Under the pieces are notes generated by a model. That model did no database searches. It saw only the letters and a program-made list of their open reading frames with translations, and had not been told where the DNA came from. Below are positions 1 through 5,432 of a DNA stretch of 6,195 bases, in pieces. The stretch's first letter is position 1, and every line of letters starts with the position of its first letter. This DNA is from JAFGHJ01 sp964631335 (GTDB taxonomy: Bacteria; Hydrothermota; UBA3072): the NCBI GenBank assembly GCA_964631335.1, contig CAZVXD010000107.1, positions 1-6,195 of the forward strand, written 5' to 3'. Both the position numbers and the translations under genes were made by a program.

Positions 1-2303
1 CTTCTATAATAGAAAATTTAGAAAAAGAAAGAGATAATATCGAAGAGGCGGAAGAAAAACTAAACGAAAAAATCCGGATTCACAAAGAAAAAATAAACGA
101 AATAGAAAAAGAACATTCCGCGATATCGGAAAAAATCGAATCATTAAAAGAAAAATCTATTTCTCTCACCGCGAAAAGGGAAGAACAAAATACACGTACT
201 ATTTCTATTAAAAAAAACGAAGAAGAATACAAAAAAGAAATCGAAAAAGAAAATTTAAAAATAAAGGAATTGAACGCCTCCGAAAAAGAAATAGAGAAAA
301 AGTTAAAAGCCAACACGGAAAGAATCAACAAACTTAATCAATCGATCGACAAACATGAAAACGAGAAAACTTCCGTTTTAAAAAGATTAACTTCTCTAAT
401 ATCCGAGAACGAAAAAACGAAAAAAGAAATAGAATTTTACAAAAACAGAGATATCGAGATATCGAACGAGATGAAAAAAATAAACGCGAAATTCGATCTT
501 CGTTCTCTTTCCGACGATTTGGAAGTCAAAAAAGGGTATGAAGCCGCTATAGAAGCGATATTCGGAGAAAGAGTAAAAAGCTCTGTTGTAAAATCCGGAA
601 AGATGAAAGAAGTCCTGGATTTCATCAGAAAGGAGTCTCTAAAAGGCGGAGTGTTCGCCATAGAAGATACAGGAGAATCTTCACAGAAAGGCGGACTTTC
701 TGACGCTGTTTCTGGAAAATTCGCTCACTTTTTAAAAAAGGAGCTTTCTGAATATAATTTCGCGGAAACTCTCGAAGAAGGTATAGAGAAAGCTAAAAAG
801 GGCGGATTCTGGGTAACAAAAAATGGGGATGTTATAACGGATAATTTTATTCTGCTCTCTAAAAACAAAGAAGGAATTCTGGTAAGAAGAGCGAAAGAAA
901 AAGAACTCACCCTTAAAGAGAAGAAATATGAAACGGAAATTAAAAAGCTGGAAGAAAAAAGAAATAACCTAATAGAAAATATAAACCGGTTAGAGAACGA
1001 ACTGAAGAAAGAAAATATCGAAAGAGAAAAAATTACCGCGGAAAAAGCTAAATTCGAATTTGAAATCAGCCGGGTAGAACTCAAAATAGAATCTCTCAAT
1101 AACAGTATAGGTGAAGGTAAAGAAGAACTTAAAAATATTATCAAAGCCATAGAAGAAGAAGATAAAGAAAAAGAAAATATTAAAAAAACACTTTCATCAG
1201 ATTATAAAAAAGAGGGAGAAATCGAATCTAAAAGAGAAAACGCGGAAAAAGAACTACGGGAAGTAGAAAAAAATAAAGATAAAATAACAGATAAAGAAAG
1301 CGAAACCAGGGAAGAAATAGGAAGGCTAAAAGAAGGTTTACGTTTAATAGAGCGAAAAGCACTTCTCGAAGAAGAAATAAAGAAACTGGACATAGAGATT
1401 AAAAAGGGAACAGAGAAATTCGAAGAATTAAAAAGTACAAACAATAAACTAAACGACAAAATACAAAAAATAGAAGAGAATCTCGAAGAGAAAAAAACAA
1501 AATACTCTACCGCCAGGGAAGAAAGGAGTCAACTCGAAAGAGAAATAAATGATTTGAAGATGACTCTTTCTGAAGAAAAATACAAAAAAGAAAGTATTCA
1601 AAGCAGTATATTTAAGGAATTCGATTCCGAAATAAAAGGAGAAGAAGTAAAAACAGAAGAAAATATAGAAGATAACATCGAAAGAATAAAGCGAAAAATC
1701 GAAGCCCTTTATCCCATAAATCCGCTGGCGCTAAGTCAATATGAAGAAAAACAAACGGAACTGGACAAGATAGAAGCGGAACGATCCGATTTGATATCTT
1801 CGAAAGAAGATATAGAAGAAACCATAGAGGAAATCGACGGAAAAGCAAGAAGAGAATTCAGGGAAACAATTTTGAGCATCAGAAACGACTTTAAAGCTAT
1901 TTACAGCAAATTATCGCCGGGAGGAGAATCGGATATTAGATTACCGAGCGAAAACATTCTCGAATCCGACATAGAAATTCTGGTAAGACCAAAAGGAAAA
2001 AAACTGAAAAGCATGGAATTGTTTTCTACGGGTGAAAAAACTCTCGCCGCGATCGCTCTTCTGCTGGCAATCATGAGGAAAAAACAATCCCCCATCTACA
2101 TTATGGACGAAATAGACGCGCCGCTCGACGAAAACAATCTTGAAAGATTCAACGATATCTTACGTGAATTTTCGGAAAATTCTCAGGTTTTGATTGTAAC
2201 ACATAACAGAGCCACCATGGAACACGCCGATTTTATATACGGTATAACTATGGAAGAAGTGGGTGTGTCCACTGTCTTATCGATAGATGTTGACAAAATT
2301 TAA
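1..2303 (+). CDS. smc: Chromosome segregation protein SMC, C-terminal part (5' end outside window)
   Basis: The reading frame is open from the first complete codon (nt 3) to TAA at 2301-2303, giving 766 residues with the N-terminal ATPase half missing. Order: Lys/Glu-rich coiled coil (to about nt 490), hinge (about 492-885, containing GYEAAIEAIFGERV and KNGDVITDNF), returning coil (to about 1700), then the C-terminal ATPase half. That half has an INPLALSQYEE segment, the signature variant FSTGE (2022-2036), Walker B and D-loop IMDEIDAPLD (catalytic Glu in DE, about 2100-2129) and the H-loop His in VTHNR (about 2199-2213). SMC homodimers with ScpA/ScpB are ATP-driven DNA loop extruders that organise and segregate the nucleoid. 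The family normally has LSGGE as signature and a Gly-Gly motif late in the hinge; both differ here. RecN or Rad50 is unlikely because the hinge and the TMEEVGVS end are SMC-like. The TTG at 270 is not a start, since the frame continues upstream. It is probably the first gene seen of an operon with the next two. Confidence 0.96.
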   Translation, partial: SIIENLEKERDNIEEAEEKLNEKIRIHKEKINEIEKEHSAISEKIESLKEKSISLTAKREEQNTRTISIKKNEEEYKKEIEKENLKIKELNASEKEIEKKLKANTERINKLNQSIDKHENEKTSVLKRLTSLISENEKTKKEIEFYKNRDIEISNEMKKINAKFDLRSLSDDLEVKKGYEAAIEAIFGERVKSSVVKSGKMKEVLDFIRKESLKGGVFAIEDTGESSQKGGLSDAVSGKFAHFLKKELSEYNFAETLEEGIEKAKKGGFWVTKNGDVITDNFILLSKNKEGILVRRAKEKELTLKEKKYETEIKKLEEKRNNLIENINRLENELKKENIEREKITAEKAKFEFEISRVELKIESLNNSIGEGKEELKNIIKAIEEEDKEKENIKKTLSSDYKKEGEIESKRENAEKELREVEKNKDKITDKESETREEIGRLKEGLRLIERKALLEEEIKKLDIEIKKGTEKFEELKSTNNKLNDKIQKIEENLEEKKTKYSTAREERSQLEREINDLKMTLSEEKYKKESIQSSIFKEFDSEIKGEEVKTEENIEDNIERIKRKIEALYPINPLALSQYEEKQTELDKIEAERSDLISSKEDIEETIEEIDGKARREFRETILSIRNDFKAIYSKLSPGGESDIRLPSENILESDIEILVRPKGKKLKSMELFSTGEKTLAAIALLLAIMRKKQSPIYIMDEIDAPLDENNLERFNDILREFSENSQVLIVTHNRATMEHADFIYGITMEEVGVSTVLSIDVDKI

Positions 2304-2320
2304 CTGTAACACAACCCTCA

Positions 2321-2326
2321 AAGGAG
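2321..2326 (+). promoter_or_regulatory. Ribosome binding site deciding the DUF192 start
   Basis: AAGGAG lies 5 nt before the second of two adjacent in-frame ATG codons (2332) and only 2 nt before the first (2329). This favours 2332 as the start and argues against the in-frame ATG at 2287, which overlaps the end of smc and has no such site. Confidence 0.75.
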
Positions 2327-2331
2327 AAATG

Positions 2332-2811
2332 ATGATAAGATTTTTAAAAGGATTTTTTTTAATACTGCTCTTTCTGTTATTCTCTCCGGCAGGCTGCGAT
2401 AATTCCGGAGAAGAAGAAAAAGAAAATACCATAAGTCTGGAAATCGGGGATCAATCAATAACGATTGAAATCGCGGATTCTCCCCGGGAATGGGAATTAG
2501 GTTTATCTTACAGAGACACACTCGCGGATAACCACGGAATGCTTTTCGTTTTTCCGGATGAGAGAGGGAGATCTTTCTGGATGAGAGGTTGTAACTTCGA
2601 TATAGATCTTGCCTATATAGAATCAGACGGAACAATCTCAGAAATAGTAAATATGAAGAAAGAACCCCTCGAAACACCTTTAGATTCACTTGCAACTTAT
2701 CCGTCTCAATCGACAAAAATAAAATACGTTCTCGAAATGATAGGAGGATGGTTCGAAGCACATAATATCGACACGAACGCCAAAGTCGATCTCGACGAAA
2801 TCAGCAATTAA
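2332..2811 (+). CDS. DUF192 family (UPF0127/COG1430) exported protein, probable lipoprotein
   Basis: This 159-residue protein begins with a hydrophobic signal (residues 3-18) ending in SPAGC, so Cys22 may be lipid-modified. Pro at -3 is atypical for a lipobox, and simple cleavage or membrane anchoring remains possible. A short Glu-rich linker follows. The DUF192 domain occupies about residues 34-154 and shows the family hallmarks: REWELGLSYR (52-61), HGMLFVFP (68-75), FWMRGCNFDIDLAYI (82-96) and YVLEMIGGWFEAHNI (132-146). Family members usually have Asn-Thr where this one has Gly-Cys after WMR (Cys87). DUF192 proteins are small, mostly secreted or anchored beta-rich proteins of unknown biochemical function. 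The gene starts 28 bp after smc and ends 18 bp before the next gene, so co-transcription is likely. The family call is firm; the role is unknown. Confidence 0.88.
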   Translation: MIRFLKGFFLILLFLLFSPAGCDNSGEEEKENTISLEIGDQSITIEIADSPREWELGLSYRDTLADNHGMLFVFPDERGRSFWMRGCNFDIDLAYIESDGTISEIVNMKKEPLETPLDSLATYPSQSTKIKYVLEMIGGWFEAHNIDTNAKVDLDEISN

Positions 2812-2829
2812 TTTTTCTTCTAAAACAGA

Positions 2830-4248
2830 ATGAAAAAGTTTGTTTTACTGTTACTACTATTCACAACCATACAATCCTTAGCAATCAACGGGTCTTTAAA
2901 ATATAACGAAAATCAGGAAATCCTGAATGTATGGGGAAGTAATTATGAGATGGGATTCGCGCAGGGATATTTATTAAATAAAAGAATAGTCGATTTCCTT
3001 TCTGAATTCTTCTTTGAAATAACTGATTTATCTTTCCTTGAATACGAATATTTAAGCCTTAACTACAGAAACTATTTTTTCGTTCCTCAAAAATACCGTA
3101 ATGAAGCAAAAGGAATATTAGATGGAATAATAGCCGCGGGAGAAGAACTTTATATAGACGAACTGTATAGAGATATGAATGTGACAGATATTCTCCTCGC
3201 AAATTCAGTTTTCGATATAAACTACGTTTTTTCAAGCGTACAAAGCCTTGGCTGCAGTTCTTTATCCGCCTGGGGTAAAGCGACAATGAACGACACTTTG
3301 ATAAAAGGAAATATAATTCTGGGCAGAAATTTTGATTTAACCGACCGAATAAGTGACACGGAACGGGGACTCATAATGACGTACCAACCCGACAGCGGAA
3401 AAGCCTGGGTCGGCTTTGGTTATCCCGGTATAATTTCAACTATCTCAGGTATGAATGAAGACATGCTGGTACTTGAAATCAACGCGGGTTTTCATTCTTA
3501 CACTCCTAATAAGGTCCCCGAAATGGTCCCCATGCAATTTATACAGAGGGAAATCCTGGAAATTTCAGATTTTAATAAAGACGGAACGGTTAATTTCCGG
3601 GACCCTTATGAAAAAATCCTGGAAGTAAACAACGCCGGCGCGTGGCTTTTGCACACAATTATACCATACGTCGATTCTTCCACAATATGCGCCGCGGTTT
3701 TAGAATGTGTTAACGAAACAGGAGACACTTTCAGAACCTCCGAAAATGATGAAAATCTTTTCCCATGGTATCTTTTAACGCTCAATCATGAAGAAGTTAA
3801 TTATGAACCTATATACGATTCCAGATATCAGACAGTTCTTGACTCGCTACAAACATCCAACGATATAACCTTTGATAAAATCCGAAATATAATGAAAGCC
3901 GTGGCGAGTGAGCACACCTTGCAAACAATGTTTTTCCTTCCCAATGATTCACTCTTCGCGATCTCCTTCGCGGATTCATTACATGACGCTTCTTATTTTA
4001 CTCCCGTATGGTACAAATGGTCCGATCTCTTCCCTAATCATCAAAGCATAGAAGAAATTCTGGAGCCGGCGGATAAACTTTTATTCTTTTCCGATCTTCA
4101 AAGATTAATGTACACAGAAGAAATAAGTATTTTTACTAAGACGGGCAGAAAAATCGATATAGAAAAAATAAATCTTCTTCCATCGGATTATTACTTTGTT
4201 AATATTCAAAGAACAGGAAAAACACATAAGCTGCTGATTATTAAATAA
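2830..4248 (+). CDS. Secreted C45/AAT-type Ntn-hydrolase-like protein with C-terminal sorting-like tail
   Basis: This 472-residue protein has a signal peptide (1-18, cleavage after SLA). The fold resembles the C45 peptidase / acyl-CoA:6-aminopenicillanate acyltransferase group of Ntn hydrolases: an early GSNYEMGFAQGY segment (36-47), a likely nucleophile Cys142 in SLGCSSLSAWGKAT, and GRNFDLTDR (165-173) shortly after. In that family the chain self-cleaves just before the Cys, which becomes the N-terminal nucleophile attacking an amide or acyl bond; the substrate here cannot be told. Residues 247-258 form a perfect EF-hand/dockerin-type loop (Asp, Asn, Asp, Thr, Asn, Asp at positions 1,3,5,7,9,12). 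The last 42 residues (EISIFTKTGRKI to KLLIIK) look like the final strands of a Type IX-secretion or FlgD-like C-terminal domain. There is no clear ribosome site before ATG 2830, so translation may be coupled to the DUF192 gene 18 bp upstream. Phospholipase B-like or choloylglycine hydrolase relatives are alternatives within the same superfamily. Confidence 0.8.
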   Translation: MKKFVLLLLLFTTIQSLAINGSLKYNENQEILNVWGSNYEMGFAQGYLLNKRIVDFLSEFFFEITDLSFLEYEYLSLNYRNYFFVPQKYRNEAKGILDGIIAAGEELYIDELYRDMNVTDILLANSVFDINYVFSSVQSLGCSSLSAWGKATMNDTLIKGNIILGRNFDLTDRISDTERGLIMTYQPDSGKAWVGFGYPGIISTISGMNEDMLVLEINAGFHSYTPNKVPEMVPMQFIQREILEISDFNKDGTVNFRDPYEKILEVNNAGAWLLHTIIPYVDSSTICAAVLECVNETGDTFRTSENDENLFPWYLLTLNHEEVNYEPIYDSRYQTVLDSLQTSNDITFDKIRNIMKAVASEHTLQTMFFLPNDSLFAISFADSLHDASYFTPVWYKWSDLFPNHQSIEEILEPADKLLFFSDLQRLMYTEEISIFTKTGRKIDIEKINLLPSDYYFVNIQRTGKTHKLLIIK

Positions 4249-4280
4249 TCGTATCTCTGTGTGTGAAAGTTATTATATTT

Positions 4281-4310
4281 AGAGCGTAGAAAAGAGTGCG
4301 GAGTGCCGGG
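4281..4310. repeat. Left arm of 30-bp inverted repeat
   Basis: The reverse complement of this segment matches 4907-4936 at 27 of 30 positions. The arms enclose 596 bp containing the zinc-ribbon gene. Beyond a 27-bp T/G-rich insert (4311-4337), similarity to the right arm resumes for about 26 bp (around 4338-4363 against the complement of 4882-4906), at about 21 matches with one gap. Confidence 0.85.
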
Positions 4311-4316
4311 TTTTTT

Positions 4317-4343
4317 GAGTTTGTTGGGTTTGTTGAGTTAAAA
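4317..4343. repeat. Degenerate 9-bp tandem repeat
   Basis: Three 9-bp units, GAGTTTGTT, GGGTTTGTT and the partial GAGTTAAAA, run head to tail inside the left-hand repeat region. They differ by one base between the first two units. No coding frame is involved. Confidence 0.6.
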
Positions 4344-4456
4344 ACAACTAAAATTTCTACATGTCCTACATGTGAGAAATAGGTCTTAGGTTTTAGAAAA
4401 AAAACAACAACTACAGTTTCTACAAGTTCTACATGTGAAAATAGGTTATAGGTTTT
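4341..4456. repeat. Two imperfect ~55-bp direct repeats, 60-bp period
   Basis: Copy A (4341-4394) and copy B (4401-4456) each run from an AAAACAAC block through a TTTCTACA / CTACATGTG block to an AGGTTTT block, at roughly 80 percent identity with a 2-bp length difference. Copy A contains an imperfect hairpin (4354-4364 with 4368-4379, 3-nt loop, one bulged base). It is not followed by a T-run, so it does not look like a terminator. Confidence 0.75.
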
Positions 4457-4473
4457 GGGTCTTAGGTTTCAGG
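4443..4473. repeat. Degenerate heptamer array, AGGTTTT-like
   Basis: Consecutive 7-bp units AGGTTAT, AGGTTTT, GGGTCTT and AGGTTTC, plus a partial AGG. A shorter run of the same family (AGGTCTT, AGGTTTT) ends direct-repeat copy A at 4381-4394. Confidence 0.7.
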
Positions 4474-4483
4474 AAAAATAAAG

Positions 4484-4511
4484 AATTCAAAACTCAACAT
4501 TCAAAATCTTA
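4484..4511. repeat. Degenerate heptamer array, AATTCAA-like
   Basis: Four 7-bp units in register: AATTCAA, AACTCAA, CATTCAA and AATCTTA. They lie immediately after the 3' end of the minus-strand zinc-ribbon gene. The pattern resembles the short tandem heptamer repeats known from filamentous cyanobacteria, though this host is probably unrelated to them. Confidence 0.65.
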
Positions 4512-4514
4512 AAA

Positions 4515-4742
4515 TTATATTTTAAAACCCGATGCGGTAAAAGTATTTTGTTTCATTTTTATTCTTCCGCCCTGGTCTATTCCGATAACCCTACCGCACT
4601 TCTCGCATTTATACTCTTTGCCATTTTTAGAACTAAAATCTTCTTTAATTCTATCCTTATAACAGTAAAGGACTTTTCCCTTCCCAATCTTTTCATATTT
4701 AAATATCTTAGCTTTGCATCCCGCACATTTAATAGTCAACAT
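4515..4742 (-). CDS. Small zinc-ribbon protein, function unknown
   Basis: This 75-residue basic protein has two CxxC knuckles, CAGC (Cys6/Cys9) and CEKC (Cys46/Cys49), spaced as in a four-cysteine zinc ribbon. A fifth Cys lies at 27. The inter-knuckle loop is Lys-rich and the C-terminal tail (RVIGIDQGGRIKMKQNTF) is compact. Such ribbons bind one zinc ion and usually mediate nucleic-acid or protein contacts; no specific function can be assigned. The ATG at 4740-4742 (minus) is preceded by GAGGAAG at 5-nt spacing, which supports the start. The overlapping plus-strand frame at 4548-4775 lacks these features and is a shadow. The gene stands alone, divergent from nothing close by, with repeats on both sides and the inverted-repeat arms outside those. 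It may be a small transcribed cargo or simply an orphan gene. Confidence 0.8.
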   Translation of the reverse strand: MLTIKCAGCKAKIFKYEKIGKGKVLYCYKDRIKEDFSSKNGKEYKCEKCGRVIGIDQGGRIKMKQNTFTASGFKI

Positions 4743-4747
4743 AAAAA

Positions 4748-4754
4748 CTTCCTC
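4748..4754 (-). promoter_or_regulatory. Ribosome binding site of the zinc-ribbon gene
   Basis: On the minus strand GAGGAAG ends 5 nt before the ATG at 4742. It is a moderate Shine-Dalgarno match that supports the minus-strand reading. Confidence 0.6.
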
Positions 4755-4757
4755 GCA

Positions 4758-4787
4758 TTAATATTGTCTATTTAAATAAAAAGTCAA
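4758..4787 (-). promoter_or_regulatory. Possible sigma70 promoter of the zinc-ribbon gene
   Basis: On the minus strand TTGACT (complement of 4782-4787) is followed after 18 bp by TATTAA (complement of 4758-4763). The -35 matches the consensus at 5 of 6 positions and the -10 at 4 of 6. The predicted start of transcription would fall close to or inside the ribosome site, giving a very short leader. The exact -10 is therefore uncertain. Confidence 0.45.
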
Positions 4788-4842
4788 GAAATATTGGCAT
4801 ACTGCCCAAATCTCTAAAAGAGCAGGAAGAAAAAATTAGTCT

Positions 4843-4877
4843 AAAGTCCAAAATCCATTGTCAAATGTCAAAACTAA
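4843..4877. repeat. Degenerate heptamer array, AAAGTCC-like
   Basis: Five 7-bp units in register: AAAGTCC, AAAATCC, ATTGTCA, AATGTCA and AAACTAA. Adjacent units share four to six positions. The array is non-coding and lies inside the inverted-repeat-bounded segment, upstream of the zinc-ribbon promoter. Confidence 0.55.
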
Positions 4878-4906
4878 TTAGCATGTAGGGATTGTAGTTT
4901 CTTTAA

Positions 4907-4936
4907 CTCGGTACTCCGAACTCTTTTCTACGCTCT
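4907..4936. repeat. Right arm of 30-bp inverted repeat
   Basis: This is the reverse complement of 4281-4310 with three mismatches. Its outer end runs into the octamer array at 4927-4966. No target-site duplication is visible outside the arms. Confidence 0.85.
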
Positions 4937-4966
4937 AACGCTTCTACGCTTTTACGCATTTACCAT
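4927..4966. repeat. Degenerate octamer array, TCTACGCT-like
   Basis: Five 8-bp units in register: TCTACGCT, CTAACGCT, TCTACGCT, TTTACGCA and TTTACCAT. The first and third are identical. The array overlaps the outer 10 bp of the right inverted-repeat arm. Confidence 0.7.
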
Positions 4967-5009
4967 TCAACTATAACCAGAAGCTTTTGCTTTTATCTTA
5001 CAGATGGTC

Positions 5010-5037
5010 TTGACATAATAAAAGAAATAGATAAAAT
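5010..5037 (+). promoter_or_regulatory. Strong sigma70-type promoter of the glycine-rich membrane gene
   Basis: A perfect TTGACA (5010-5015) is followed after 16 bp by TAAAAT (5032-5037), a 5 of 6 match to TATAAT. Transcription would start near 5044, giving a leader of about 22 nt that carries the ribosome site. Confidence 0.75.
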
Positions 5038-5053
5038 TATCGCCAAATGACGT

Positions 5054-5060
5054 AAGGAGG
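5054..5060 (+). promoter_or_regulatory. Strong ribosome binding site
   Basis: AAGGAGG lies 5 nt before the ATG at 5066. This near-ideal Shine-Dalgarno site fixes the start and suggests high expression. Confidence 0.85.
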
Positions 5061-5065
5061 TTGAA

Positions 5066-5410
5066 ATGCTTTTTCTGGCTGTCTTTGTAGGAGCGATAGC
5101 CATGGCAGTTCTCAACAGCATTCCCGTTGTGGGACATATTCTCGCGGGATTCCTGGCGGGAATTATCGCGAAGGGCGCCGGCAGAGGAGCTTTAGCCGGT
5201 TTTCTAAGCGGAACCATAATAGGCGTAATCGCCACCATATTTTTCACTGCTATAGGCGGAGTATGGGGAGCAATTCTGGGAGGACACCCCGGAGCTGTAC
5301 TGGGAGTAATTTTGGGAGCCTTCTCAGGAGGCACTATTATTATTTCTTCTCTCTACTTCGGAATACTCGGTCTTATAGGCGGAGCAATAGGCGGAGCTCT
5401 GAAAAGCTGA
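5066..5410 (+). CDS. Glycine-zipper small membrane protein (DUF5518-like)
   Basis: This 114-residue, very hydrophobic protein has about 26 Gly and 17 Ala. Three or four membrane segments are likely (about 2-35, 42-63, 66-92, 94-111), with short polar turns at KGAGR (36-40) and GHPG (73-76). Glycines recur every four residues: 28-32, 41-45-49-53, 64 through 88 in seven steps, and 102-106-110. The pattern SIPVVGHILAGFLAGIIAKGAGRGALAG resembles the DUF5518-type small membrane proteins best known from archaea. That assignment is from memory of the pattern and is tentative; the function of that family is unknown. Such glycine ladders allow tight helix packing or oligomerisation in the inner membrane. 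The gene has its own strong promoter and ribosome site and is monocistronic, ending in a hairpin shared with the convergent gene. The minus-strand frame across it is a shadow. Confidence 0.85.
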   Translation: MLFLAVFVGAIAMAVLNSIPVVGHILAGFLAGIIAKGAGRGALAGFLSGTIIGVIATIFFTAIGGVWGAILGGHPGAVLGVILGAFSGGTIIISSLYFGILGLIGGAIGGALKS

Positions 5411-5432
5411 TAAAAACAATTCAGGTTTTTAT
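5410..5432. terminator. Shared bidirectional hairpin between convergent genes
   Basis: A perfect 8-bp stem (5410-5417 with 5425-5432) closes a 7-nt loop. The stem has A-runs on one side and T-runs on the other, so each strand reads a hairpin ending in a U-rich stretch. The last base of the plus gene's TGA (5408-5410) and the whole minus-strand TAA (5429-5431) fall in the arms. With only one G-C pair the stem is weak, so terminator strength is doubtful. Confidence 0.45.

Larger units (their letters stand above)
4743..5065. other. 323-bp non-coding stretch with repeats and two divergent promoters
   Basis: The stretch between the zinc-ribbon and glycine-rich membrane genes holds the upstream signals of both. 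It also contains a heptamer run at 4843-4877, the right inverted-repeat arm at 4907-4936, an octamer run at 4927-4966 and a weak 6-bp hairpin at 4979-4994. No credible gene is seen in it on either strand. Confidence 0.7.

Noticed and set aside
270..272. TTG as the start of the SMC-related gene
   Set aside because: The same frame is open and Lys/Glu-rich back to the first bases of the window, and the protein lacks the required N-terminal ATPase half, so the gene begins outside.
725..1150. Minus-strand open frames across smc, including 141 residues here
   Set aside because: They are Ser/Phe/Leu-rich mirror images of the Lys/Glu coil codons, with no ribosome site or domain.
2287..2331. Upstream in-frame ATG start for the DUF192 gene
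   Set aside because: It overlaps the smc end, lacks a ribosome site and would place extra polar residues before a signal sequence; AAGGAG at 2321 points to 2332.
2318..2761. Minus-strand frame of 147 residues opposite the DUF192 gene
   Set aside because: The plus strand has clear family motifs, a ribosome site and operon spacing; the minus frame has none of these.
4354..4379. Hairpin as terminator of the smc operon
   Set aside because: The stem is bulged, lies over 100 nt after the stop codon and is not followed by a T-run; it belongs to the direct repeat.
4317..4511. CRISPR array
   Set aside because: Units are 7-9 bp or ~55 bp, degenerate and contiguous with no unique spacers, and no cas gene is present.
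4548..4775. Plus-strand 75-residue frame over the zinc-ribbon gene
   Set aside because: The minus strand has paired CxxC knuckles, a ribosome site and a promoter; the plus frame has no motif.
4281..4936. Complete insertion sequence
   Set aside because: There is no transposase frame between the arms and no flanking duplication, so only an inverted-repeat-bounded segment is reported.
4979..4994. Small AAGC/GCTT hairpin as a terminator or regulator
   Set aside because: A 6-bp stem with a wobble pair and no gene ending nearby gives it no supported role.
4993..5334. Minus-strand Pro/Ala-rich frame opposite the glycine-rich membrane gene
   Set aside because: It is the antisense of Gly/Ala codons; the plus strand has an excellent promoter and ribosome site.
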